Origin: DASYQD01 sp036005845
Lineage (GTDB): Bacteria > Acidobacteriota > Thermoanaerobaculia > Multivoradales > JAIOJS01
Length of the DNA: 43,109 nt
Direction: 5' to 3'
Assembly (NCBI GenBank): GCA_036005845.1
Contig: DASYQD010000125.1
Coordinates: 1 to 43,109, forward strand
Shown: one piece after another, positions 32,129-39,575 of the stretch
How the letters are laid out: every line of letters begins with the position of its first letter
Position numbering within the stretch: the first letter of the stretch is position 1
Notes under the pieces: generated by a model
Databases searched by the model: none
What the model saw: the letters and a program-made list of their open reading frames with translations, nothing else
Told to the model about the DNA's origin: nothing
Position numbers and translations under genes: made by a program

Positions 32129-34549
32129 CTACGGAGTGAGCTCCCAGAAGCCGCGGCCGTAGCTCGCCGCGCGCACCAGGCTCGAGGTCGGCGACACGTA
32201 GAGGTCGGTGACGTTGACCAGCGGCATCCCGGCGCCGAAGCGCGTCCAGGTGACGCCGCCGTCGGTCGAGCGGTAGATGCCCATGTGGGTGCCGGCGTAG
32301 AGGGTGTTGACGTCACCCGGGTCGTTCTCGATGGTGTTCACCGGGATGCCGGTGGGGAAGCCGCTGCCCTCGAGCGAGGTCCAGCTGGCGCCGAAGTTGG
32401 TCGACTTCCAGAGGTGCGTCTTGGTGGCGTCGGGCGCCACCGAGGCGATGTAGACGACCTGCGAGTTCGATGTGTCGAAGTGCACCCACGACATCGACAG
32501 GCCGTTGTTCGGCGGCGTGGCCGCCAGCGTCCAGCTGGCGCCGCCGTTGGACGACAGGTAGATGCGGCCGGCGGTGCCGGCGATGCCGAGGACGCTGCTG
32601 CTGGTGTTGGCGACGCCGAGGTTGCGAATCTGCAGGTCGGCCGCGAGGCCGGAGGTGCCCAGCGCCGACCAGCTGCCGGCGTAGTTGGTCGACTTGTAGA
32701 TCTTGGTGTTGGAAGAGGTGTAGACGGTGTTGCCGGTGGGGTCGCCGCTCCACGCCACCACCTTGGTGAGGAACGGCGCGTTGCTGGTGCCGCACTCGGT
32801 GATGCCCGAGCACGACTGCGTGAAGCTGGTGCCGCCGTTGGTGCTCTTCTGGATGCGGGCGTAGTAGAGGCTGCCCAGCATGGTGTTGCCGTTGGTGCGG
32901 TTGATGTCGCTGCCGAAGCCGTCGCCGCCGACGTACTGGTTGAACGTCGACGTGGCGCCCGAGCGCACCCGCGTGCCGTTGTCCTGGAAGCCGCCGATCA
33001 CCGCCGTGGTGTTCGCCGGCGTGGAGCCGACCGAATAGAGCAGGTGGGTGGTGATGCCGACGTTGAGGTTCGACGTCCAGGTCGTGCCGCCGTCGCTCGA
33101 CTTGAACAGCCCGCCGTCGGAGCCGACGTAGAAGGACCCGTCGGGCCCGAAGCTGGCGGCGTGGAAGTCGGCGTGGATGTAGGGCAGGCCGAACTGCGCC
33201 AGCCAGTTGCTCGCCTGGCTGTAGCTCGAGCCGCCGTCGGTCGTCTTCGCCATCAGCAGCGCGCCGCCGAACCAGGCGCGGTTGGCGTTGGCGGGGTCGA
33301 CGATCACCATCTGGTCGTACCAGCCCTGGCCGTTGAGCAGCGTCGCCAGCGTGCGCGACTCGGTGTTGGCGTTGGAGTAGCGCTTCTTGGTGACCGAGAG
33401 GGCCGTCCAGCTCTGGCCGCCGTTGGTCGACTTGAAGAAGTCGGCGAGGTCGCTCGCCGAGCTGCTGAGGGGAATCGCGGCCTCGAGGTAGAGCGTGCTC
33501 GGGCTCGACGGCGCCGCGGCGACCGTCATGCGGCCGACGCCGGTCGACTTGGTGACGCCCGTCGCGCGCGTCCAGCTGGCGCCGTTGTCGAGGCTCCACC
33601 AGACCTGACCGTCGGTCGTTCCCGTGGTTGCCGTCGGATTCGCTTCGAGGGTGAGCACGAGACCGGTGCCGCCGGTCGAGGCGATGGACCACACGTAGGG
33701 CGCGCCGGCCTGGCCGGTCGCGATCGCCACCTGCGAGAAGCTGGCGCCGCTGTCGGTGGAGCGGAAGAGGCCCTTGTCGGTGGCGGCGAGGACGATCGCC
33801 GGGTTGGTCGGCGCCACCATCACCTGCGGGATCACCGTCGAGCTGCCGAGGTAGACGGGCGCCGACCAGGTGTTGCCGCCGTCGGTCGTCTTGACGAGGC
33901 CGATACCGGTGCCGTCGAAGGGATCGCCGAGGCCGAGGTAGAGGGTCGACGAGTTGGAGGGATCCATCGCCAGCGAGCCGCACGAGAGGGTGCCGAGCGA
34001 CTCGGTCTTCGGCTGCCAGGTGACGCCGCCGTCGGTCGTCTTCCACACGCCGCCGGCGGCGAAGGCGACGTAGAGCGTCAGCGAGCTGCTCGGATCGGGG
34101 AGGATCGAGCGCACGCGGCCGGAGTCGGAGACGTTGAGGCTCGAGGAGCCGTTCTTCTCGACGTCGGCCTTGGTGGGGCCGAGGCTGATCCAGTTGTTGC
34201 CGGTCGCCGCCGCCTTCTCGAAGGCGTCCTCGCTCGCGACCTGGCCGTCGCCTTGCGGCAGCAGGGCACCCCAACGCTGGCGCTCGCGCGCCGCGGCCTC
34301 GTTCAAGAACCGCATGTAGCGCGGCGAGAAGGGGCCGCCCAGCGACTTGGGCCCGTGGCCGTGGGTGGAGGTCTCGTTGTACCACTCGTCGGTGGCGATG
34401 CGGCGCAGCGTGGCGTTGTCCGCCTCGGCGCGCTCGTCCTCCGGCGATTCGGCGATGGCGGCGCGCGACAGCGCGAGCCCGGGAACCAGCCCGGCGGCTA
34501 GGGCGAGGAACCAAACCGCACGGCGGCAGCGAGGCAGGAACGTGGACAT
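32129..34549 (-). CDS. secreted BNR/sialidase-like beta-propeller protein
   Basis: An 806-residue exported protein: a signal peptide at about 1-33 (basic start, hydrophobic core, cleavage near A-I-A), then a long array of BNR-type Asp-box repeats of the form S-x-D/N-G-G-x-T/S-W (T-T-D-G-G-V-T-W, T-T-D-G-G-N-T-W, S-S-D-G-G-T-T-W, S-T-N-G-G-Q-S-W and others), as found in VPS10/sialidase-like propellers. About a dozen copies span the protein, enough for one or two seven-bladed propellers. Catalytic sialidase residues are not evident, so it may be a structural or binding protein. ATG 34549 has GAAGGA about six bases upstream. It ends at a clear terminator shared with the convergent repeat-protein gene. 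Confidence 0.88.
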   Translation of the reverse strand: MSTFLPRCRRAVWFLALAAGLVPGLALSRAAIAESPEDERAEADNATLRRIATDEWYNETSTHGHGPKSLGGPFSPRYMRFLNEAAARERQRWGALLPQGDGQVASEDAFEKAAATGNNWISLGPTKADVEKNGSSSLNVSDSGRVRSILPDPSSSLTLYVAFAAGGVWKTTDGGVTWQPKTESLGTLSCGSLAMDPSNSSTLYLGLGDPFDGTGIGLVKTTDGGNTWSAPVYLGSSTVIPQVMVAPTNPAIVLAATDKGLFRSTDSGASFSQVAIATGQAGAPYVWSIASTGGTGLVLTLEANPTATTGTTDGQVWWSLDNGASWTRATGVTKSTGVGRMTVAAAPSSPSTLYLEAAIPLSSSASDLADFFKSTNGGQSWTALSVTKKRYSNANTESRTLATLLNGQGWYDQMVIVDPANANRAWFGGALLMAKTTDGGSSYSQASNWLAQFGLPYIHADFHAASFGPDGSFYVGSDGGLFKSSDGGTTWTSNLNVGITTHLLYSVGSTPANTTAVIGGFQDNGTRVRSGATSTFNQYVGGDGFGSDINRTNGNTMLGSLYYARIQKSTNGGTSFTQSCSGITECGTSNAPFLTKVVAWSGDPTGNTVYTSSNTKIYKSTNYAGSWSALGTSGLAADLQIRNLGVANTSSSVLGIAGTAGRIYLSSNGGASWTLAATPPNNGLSMSWVHFDTSNSQVVYIASVAPDATKTHLWKSTNFGASWTSLEGSGFPTGIPVNTIENDPGDVNTLYAGTHMGIYRSTDGGVTWTRFGAGMPLVNVTDLYVSPTSSLVRAASYGRGFWELTP

Positions 34550-34601
34550 GCGGATCCTTCCTTCGTTCGAGGCGCGTTGATGGGGAAACTGTTGGGGAGC
34601 G

Positions 34602-34615
34602 GCTACAAGTGTAGC
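34602..34615 (-). promoter_or_regulatory. inverted repeat overlapping a putative -10 of the BNR gene
   Basis: GCTACA (34602-34607) and TGTAGC (34610-34615) flank AG. On the minus strand this reads GCTACACTTGTAGC and contains TACACT, about 60 bases before the ATG. Confidence 0.4.
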
Positions 34616-34732
34616 TGACCGGCCGATGAGCAACGGTCGTGCCATTGCCGGAAGGCGTCGTTCGCGAGCCGTTTGTCGTTGATGCGAAAGGACTTGACGG
34701 ATCCGTCGCCGCGGCATCGGCTGGGTCAGGAG

Positions 34733-34785
34733 CTGATGGTTTTGGCCGGTGGGTCAAACTCTCGGCCATCAGGCCTTGACCAACC
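34733..34785. repeat. interleaved inverted repeats (pseudoknot-like order)
   Basis: Arm a CTGATGG (34733-34739), arm b GGTGGGTCAA (34748-34757), arm a' CCATCAG (34766-34772), arm b' TTGACCAACC (34776-34785). a pairs perfectly with a', and b with b' in nine of ten positions, in the order a-b-a'-b' of a pseudoknot. An alternative hairpin TGGCC/GGCCA (34743-34747/34764-34768) competes. Confidence 0.6.
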
Positions 34786-34850
34786 TCGGGCGGAAAGCGC
34801 TCGCCGCGCCGCTTGTCGCGAGTTGTGAGGCTCGGTTGCGGCGCCCCGGC

Positions 34851-36533
34851 TCAGCGCGCGCCGAGATCGAGCACGAGGTAGTCCGCGTCCTCGTAGGCGA
34901 CGCGCATGCCGGGGCTGCGCCACAGTTGCAGCGCCAGCGCCTGGTAGCTGGGCATGCGCCAGACGGTGACCCAGCGGCAGCCGAAGGTGTCGCGGATCTC
35001 GCGCGCCGGATCGCCGGCGCGGCCTTGCACCACGGCCACGTAGCGCTCGAAGCGCTGCGCGTCCTTGGCCTGGAAGACCGTTGGATCGAGGGCCACGAGC
35101 GATTGCAACTGCGGCGCGGCGTAAAAGAGCGGCGAGCTGTCTGCCCACTGCGCGGTGAAGACGCGCTCGCCGCGCGCGCCGTGAGCGCCCAGCCAGCGCG
35201 CCATGGCGAGCGGCGCCGAGTGCCGCCCGTAGCCCTGCTCGCGTAAGGCGGTGACGGTGATGAGCGCCGTCACCACGACGGCGGCGGCGAGCGCGCGCCG
35301 CGTCCACGGCTTGGGCGGCGAGAGCCGGCGCCGAATGCCCTCACGCGCGAGCACCGCCAGCGCCAGCAGCGCGAGCGGCTCGCCGAGCTCGAGGAAGCGG
35401 CGGATGGCCACGGTGCCGACGAGCAGGAAGGCGAGCGCCGGCAGCGCCGCCGTCAGCGTGGCGCGGCTGCGCAGGCGCGGCTGCACGAACAGCGCGACGC
35501 CGACGATGGCGGCGACGACGTACGCCGGCCACTGGCCGGCGAGGATCCAGCCCTCGGGCGGCATCAGCTCGGTGCCGAGCTGGCTCTTGAGCGCCGCGTT
35601 GCCCGCCGACGTGGCCTGGAACGGCACCACGAAGTTGGCGATGAAGAAGAGCTTGAAGTTGGCCGGCACTTCGGGATGCACGAGCTGGCCGAGCAGCCAG
35701 CCGCCGGCCGCCGCCGCGGGCGGCTGCCAGGGAACGCGCGCGCGCAGCGGCAGGCCGCGGCCGCTGCCCTCCTCGGCGTCGAGCGCGACGAGACCGGCGA
35801 GCGACCAGAGCGCCGCGATCGGAATGGCGATCCAGCCGCCGGTGTGCGTGAGACCGAAGAGCGCGCAGACGACGACGAGCGTCTTCCAGCGGCGCTCGAC
35901 GAGCAGCGCGACGACGACGCCGGTGAAGCCGATCAGCCAGACGTGCGGCCGCAGCATCTCGAGCCGCTGCAGGAAGAGCGTGCCGAGCGCCGGCAGGGCG
36001 AGCACGAACCACCAGGGCCGCGGCACACGCATCGACCACAGCGCCCAAGCGAACGCGCCCACCATGAAGAGCTGCCCGAGCAGCACGCCGAGGCCGGAGG
36101 CGAGCTCAAGCCGCAGCGCCGCGAACGGCATCAGCAGCGCGTGGAAGAGCGGCGTGCTGTCGACGAAGCGGTCGTAGAGAGTGGAGAAGGGCGTCCACCA
36201 GAACGAGGTGAGCCGCAGGTGCGACCGCATCTCGCGCGCCAGCGCGAGGTGGTAGTACTCGTCGTACGACCAGGGCAGCGGCGCCTCGAAGCGCAGCCAG
36301 GCGCAGAGCGTCACCACGGCGGTGACGGCGAGCGGGAGCTTCAGCAGCGCGAGAACGTTGGCGGCGAGCGAGGGGCGTGGCTCGACCATCGCATCGGCGG
36401 CGCGTGCGTCGCGGGTCGACCGCGCATCTCGAGCGCCGCGCGATGCCGCGACGTTCGCGGGACTCCTATCGCCCGCCGTCGCTGCCGCCGCCGCGCCGCG
36501 CTCGGCCCGGCGCGCCTTCTTGCCGCGCGCCAT
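34851..36533 (-). CDS. GT-C-like polytopic membrane protein
   Basis: A 560-residue membrane protein. A basic Ala/Arg-rich cytoplasmic N-terminus (about 1-50) precedes around ten hydrophobic helices. The first periplasmic loop has P-W-S-Y-D-E-Y-Y-H-L-A-L-A-R-E-M, an acidic pair as in GT-C glycosyltransferases (PMT/ArnT type), where such an acid serves catalysis with a lipid-linked sugar donor. A ~150-residue soluble C-terminal part follows. Family assignment is inference from topology and the D-E pair. ATG 36533 lies five bases after the argS stop, so both are one transcript; the frame open upstream to 36809 overlaps argS and is not used. Confidence 0.72.
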   Translation of the reverse strand: MARGKKARRAERGAAAAATAGDRSPANVAASRGARDARSTRDARAADAMVEPRPSLAANVLALLKLPLAVTAVVTLCAWLRFEAPLPWSYDEYYHLALAREMRSHLRLTSFWWTPFSTLYDRFVDSTPLFHALLMPFAALRLELASGLGVLLGQLFMVGAFAWALWSMRVPRPWWFVLALPALGTLFLQRLEMLRPHVWLIGFTGVVVALLVERRWKTLVVVCALFGLTHTGGWIAIPIAALWSLAGLVALDAEEGSGRGLPLRARVPWQPPAAAAGGWLLGQLVHPEVPANFKLFFIANFVVPFQATSAGNAALKSQLGTELMPPEGWILAGQWPAYVVAAIVGVALFVQPRLRSRATLTAALPALAFLLVGTVAIRRFLELGEPLALLALAVLAREGIRRRLSPPKPWTRRALAAAVVVTALITVTALREQGYGRHSAPLAMARWLGAHGARGERVFTAQWADSSPLFYAAPQLQSLVALDPTVFQAKDAQRFERYVAVVQGRAGDPAREIRDTFGCRWVTVWRMPSYQALALQLWRSPGMRVAYEDADYLVLDLGAR

Positions 36534-36538
36534 CGCCG

Positions 36539-38476
36539 CTACATCCGCTCCGGCAGCGGAATGCCCAGCACGCTGGCCAGCGCGCCGAGCGAGCTCGCGA
36601 ACGCCTGCGACGCCGCGAGCCGCGCGGCGCGCAGCGACGCGTCGGTCTCTTGCAGGATCGGATGGCGGTGATAAACAGCGTTGAAGCGCTGCGCCAGCTC
36701 GACCGCGTGCCGCGCGATCAGCGACAGCTCGAGCGTGCGCCCGGCGCGCTCGACCGTCTCGCCGAGCCGCGCGCCGTGGAGCGCCAGGTCCCAGAGGTCG
36801 TCGGCCCACGCCTCCTCGGGCAGCGCCGCGGCCTCTTCTGCCGTTACCGCCGTCGGCAGCCCCGCTGCCGCGAGCTTGCGCTGGATGTTGCGCCAGCGCA
36901 CGACGGCGTACTGCAGGTACGGCCCCGACTCGCCCTCGAAGGCGAGCGCCTCGGCGAAGTCGAAGGCGATGACGCGGTTGGTCGACGCCTTGACCATGAA
37001 GAAGCGCATCGCCGCGGTGGCGATGGCGACGGCGAGCGCCTGCAGCTCGCCGTCGGCGAGCTCGCGGTTGCGCGCCGCGATCTCCTCGCGCGCCTTGGCG
37101 ACGAGCTGGTCCATCAGGTCGTCGGCCTTGACGCCGATGCCCTTGCGGCCGGACATCTCGAGCGTCTTTCCTTCGTCCTCACCTTCGACCGCGACGCCGA
37201 GCGCGCGCGCCGTCGCCGGTGATAGCGCCACCATCTCGTAGGCGAAGTGCACCGAGCGCTCCGCCTGTTCGGCGTGGCCCAACGCCTCGAGGCCGGCGCG
37301 CACGATCTTCTGCAGGTAGCTCTGGCGGATGTCGATGACATTGACGACGCGGTCGGCGCGGCCGAACCGCGGGTGCTCGGTGATGCCTCCTTCGGCACAC
37401 GTCTCCCACACCCGCTGCTCTTCCCACATTCGGTACCGGAAGTCCTTGCCGAGCAGCCCGAACTTCCACAGCTGATAGGCGATGTCCTTGCCGACGTAGG
37501 TCACCGTGCCGTCGGAGCGCACGATCACCTTGTCGGGCTCCTCGAGCCCCTGGAACTCCTCGGCGTGGGCGAGCGGCATCATCCAGCAGCCGGCGTTCTT
37601 GCCTTCGGTTTCCAGGCGCACGACGCCGACGGCCTTCAAGCGCTCGAAGGCGACGTGGAAGAAGTCGAGCGCGAGGATGTCGGCCTCGTGGGTGAGCAGG
37701 TCGTAGCCGATGCCGAGCCGCCGCATGGTGGCGAGGTGGCGCACGAGAACGCGGCGCGCCACGAGCCGTCCCATCTCGGCGCGCGGGCCTTCGCCGCGCT
37801 CCAGCTCGTGCAGCGTCTCGCGCCGCAGGGACTGCCGCGAGGGGTCGCCCTCATACCACCGCCCGACCTCGCTGTAGAGGTCCCAGCACCAGTAGTCGAA
37901 CGGCTCGGGGATCGCCGCCACCTGCTCGGCCGTCATGCCGCGGAGGTCGACGCAGCCGACGACGACGTCGGCGACCTGCACGCCGGTGTCGTCGATGTAG
38001 TTCTGCACCTCGACCGGGTGGCCGAGCGCGCGCAGCGTCGCCACCAGCACGTCGCCGAGCACGGCGTTTCTCAAGTGGCCGATGTGCGCCGCCTTGTTGG
38101 GATTGATGTTGGTGTGCTCGACGATCACCTTTTCTGGCGCCTTCGGCGCCTGGACTTTTTCGCGCGCGATCGGTGGCGCACCCAGCAGCCGCGCCATTGC
38201 CTGCGAGCGCGCCAGGAAGACGTTGAGGTAGCCGGCGCCGGCGAGCTTCACCTCGCGCACCCAGCCCGGCACCTGCAAGCCGTCGAGCACCTCCTGCGCG
38301 ATCGCCCGCGGCGGCTTCTTGAGCTGCTTGGCCAGGTGCAGCGGCGCGGGGAACGCGAGGTCGCCCAGCTCGCGCCGCGGCGGCACCTCCACCACCGGCT
38401 CGTGCTCGACGCCGTAGAGCTCGCGAATGCGTGCCGCGAGCAACGACACGAGCTCCCCCTCCAGCTCCGCCCACAT
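36539..38476 (-). CDS. argS: arginyl-tRNA synthetase
   Basis: A 645-residue class I synthetase that charges tRNA-Arg. The N-terminal Add-1 domain (1-95) contains G-D-L-A-F-P-A-P-L-H-L-A-K. The HIGH motif is H131-I-G-H134 within N-P-N-K-A-A-H-I-G-H-L-R-N, a well-known ArgS block. The K-M-S-K-like loop is S-G-R-K-G-I-G-V-K-A-D-D, a variant, as ArgS often lacks canonical KMSK. The C-terminal DALR anticodon-binding domain has F-N-A-V-Y-H-R-H-P-I. It is 60-80 residues longer than the common ~560-590-residue bacterial form. ATG 38476 lacks a Shine-Dalgarno, but TAGGCT stands eight bases before it, consistent with a leaderless start. Confidence 0.95.
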   Translation of the reverse strand: MWAELEGELVSLLAARIRELYGVEHEPVVEVPPRRELGDLAFPAPLHLAKQLKKPPRAIAQEVLDGLQVPGWVREVKLAGAGYLNVFLARSQAMARLLGAPPIAREKVQAPKAPEKVIVEHTNINPNKAAHIGHLRNAVLGDVLVATLRALGHPVEVQNYIDDTGVQVADVVVGCVDLRGMTAEQVAAIPEPFDYWCWDLYSEVGRWYEGDPSRQSLRRETLHELERGEGPRAEMGRLVARRVLVRHLATMRRLGIGYDLLTHEADILALDFFHVAFERLKAVGVVRLETEGKNAGCWMMPLAHAEEFQGLEEPDKVIVRSDGTVTYVGKDIAYQLWKFGLLGKDFRYRMWEEQRVWETCAEGGITEHPRFGRADRVVNVIDIRQSYLQKIVRAGLEALGHAEQAERSVHFAYEMVALSPATARALGVAVEGEDEGKTLEMSGRKGIGVKADDLMDQLVAKAREEIAARNRELADGELQALAVAIATAAMRFFMVKASTNRVIAFDFAEALAFEGESGPYLQYAVVRWRNIQRKLAAAGLPTAVTAEEAAALPEEAWADDLWDLALHGARLGETVERAGRTLELSLIARHAVELAQRFNAVYHRHPILQETDASLRAARLAASQAFASSLGALASVLGIPLPERM

Positions 38477-38532
38477 GGCGGCGGAGCCTACCAGCAGGGG
38501 TGGCGGGACCCCTTTGATATGCTCGCCGCGCC
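38477..38532. promoter_or_regulatory. divergent leaderless-type promoters between argS and the macro-domain gene
   Basis: TAGGCT (minus, 38490-38485) lies eight bases before the argS ATG; TATGCT (plus, 38518-38523) lies nine bases before the macro-domain GTG. Only 56 bases separate the two starts and neither side has a Shine-Dalgarno. Confidence 0.4.
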
Positions 38533-39111
38533 GTGGGAGACACCGCCGTCAAGAAGGAAGCGGCCCCGACCGGCGGACGCAGCCTCTCCATCAAGATGCG
38601 AGAGACCGACCTGCAGCTGCTGGAAGGGGACATCAGCGACCTGCAGGTCGACGTCATCGTCAACGCCGCCAACGAGAAGCTCCAGCTCGGCGGCGGCGTC
38701 GCGGGGGCCATCGCCAAGAAGGGCGGGCCGTCGATCCAGGAGGAGTGCAACCGCATCGGCGGCACGCCAGTGGGCACCGCGGTGATGACCGCCGCCGGCA
38801 ACCTCAAGGCCAAGCACGTCATCCACGCCGTCGGCCCGCGGAAGGGCGAGGGCGAGGAGGACCGCAAGCTCGCCTCCTCCGTGCGCGCCTCGCTGGCGCT
38901 GGCCGAGCGGCAGGGCATGCGCTCGATCGCGCTGCCGGCGATCTCGGCGGGCAACTTCGGCTTCCCGATGGATCGCTGCGCGCGCATCATGCTCACCGAG
39001 ATCCAGCGCTACATCCAGGGCGGCACCAAGCTCGAGCAGGTCGTCGTCTGCCTCTACGGCGACGAGGCCTTCGACACCTTCAAGCGCGAGCTGCGGCGCG
39101 GCTTCCGCTAG
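38533..39111 (+). CDS. macro domain protein
   Basis: A 192-residue macro-domain protein. After a ~25-residue tail, the ADP-ribose pocket is visible: G-D33-I, V-I-V-N44-A-A-N47, G-G-G-V (53-56) and I-S-A-G-N-F-G-F-P in the later loop. Macro domains bind or hydrolyse ADP-ribose derivatives, such as O-acetyl-ADP-ribose or ADP-ribosylated protein or nucleic acid; N47 and the G-G-G loop match hydrolytic types. GTG 38533 is the start, nine bases after TATGCT. It is divergent from argS and convergent with the SRPBCC-like gene. No ADP-ribosyltransferase gene is recognised nearby. Confidence 0.9.
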   Translation: MGDTAVKKEAAPTGGRSLSIKMRETDLQLLEGDISDLQVDVIVNAANEKLQLGGGVAGAIAKKGGPSIQEECNRIGGTPVGTAVMTAAGNLKAKHVIHAVGPRKGEGEEDRKLASSVRASLALAERQGMRSIALPAISAGNFGFPMDRCARIMLTEIQRYIQGGTKLEQVVVCLYGDEAFDTFKRELRRGFR

Positions 39112-39134
39112 CCGCCCGGCGAGCCCGGCGGCGG

Positions 39135-39575
39135 CTAAAGCTGCTCGGCGACGCGCTTGAGGCCGCGCAGCTGCTCGACCAGCGTGCGCTCCCAGCGGCG
39201 GTCGAGGCGGAAGAGCTTGAGCAACGGCACCGGCCAGCCGGTGAAGCGGCTGCGCACGACGACGCGCACGCCGTCGGGCCGCGGCTCGAGGAACCACTCG
39301 TGACGCAGCGGCACGCCCAGCCACTTGCCGTCCCAGCCGATCGACTTGCCGTCGGCGCAGAGCGCAACCTTCGCCTGCATCGTCGAGGTGAGCCGGCCGT
39401 GCTGGAGCGTGAGCTCGAACGGGCTCTTCTCGCGCAGCGGCTTGAAGTCCTTGCTGCGCGCCTCGCGCACCGCCGGCCACCAGCTCTTCCAGGTGCGCGG
39501 CTCGATGAGGAGGCCCCATACCTTGGCCGCCTCGCAGGCGACCGGCAGGCGGGACTCGAGATTGAGCGGGCTCAC
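39135..39575 (-). CDS. SRPBCC/START-like family protein
   Basis: A 146-residue protein with the pattern of the polyketide-cyclase/START-like SRPBCC fold: V-A-C-E-A-A-K-V-W-G-L-L-I-E-P-R-T-W-K-S-W-W-P, then L-T-S-T-M-Q-A-K-V-A-L and V-R-V-V-V-R-S-R-F-T-G-W-P. The fold binds hydrophobic ligands in a deep cavity; the specific role is unknown. GTG 39575 overlaps the stop of the phosphoglycerate mutase gene (GTGA), implying translational coupling; the frame open to 39668 runs into the mutase gene and is not used. It is the last gene of the three-gene run. Confidence 0.8.
   Translation of the reverse strand: MSPLNLESRLPVACEAAKVWGLLIEPRTWKSWWPAVREARSKDFKPLREKSPFELTLQHGRLTSTMQAKVALCADGKSIGWDGKWLGVPLRHEWFLEPRPDGVRVVVRSRFTGWPVPLLKLFRLDRRWERTLVEQLRGLKRVAEQL

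Larger units (their letters stand above)
34550..34850. other. 301-base intergenic region upstream of the BNR gene
   Basis: No gene is seen. It holds the promoter-like repeat at 34602-34615 and an interleaved inverted-repeat cluster at 34733-34785; the remaining sequence has no clear signal. Confidence 0.7.

Noticed and set aside
32313..34769. An 818-codon frame in another phase of the BNR gene, and a 738-codon frame on the opposite strand
   Set aside because: Composition is Arg/His-rich with no motif; both are shadows of the repeat protein.
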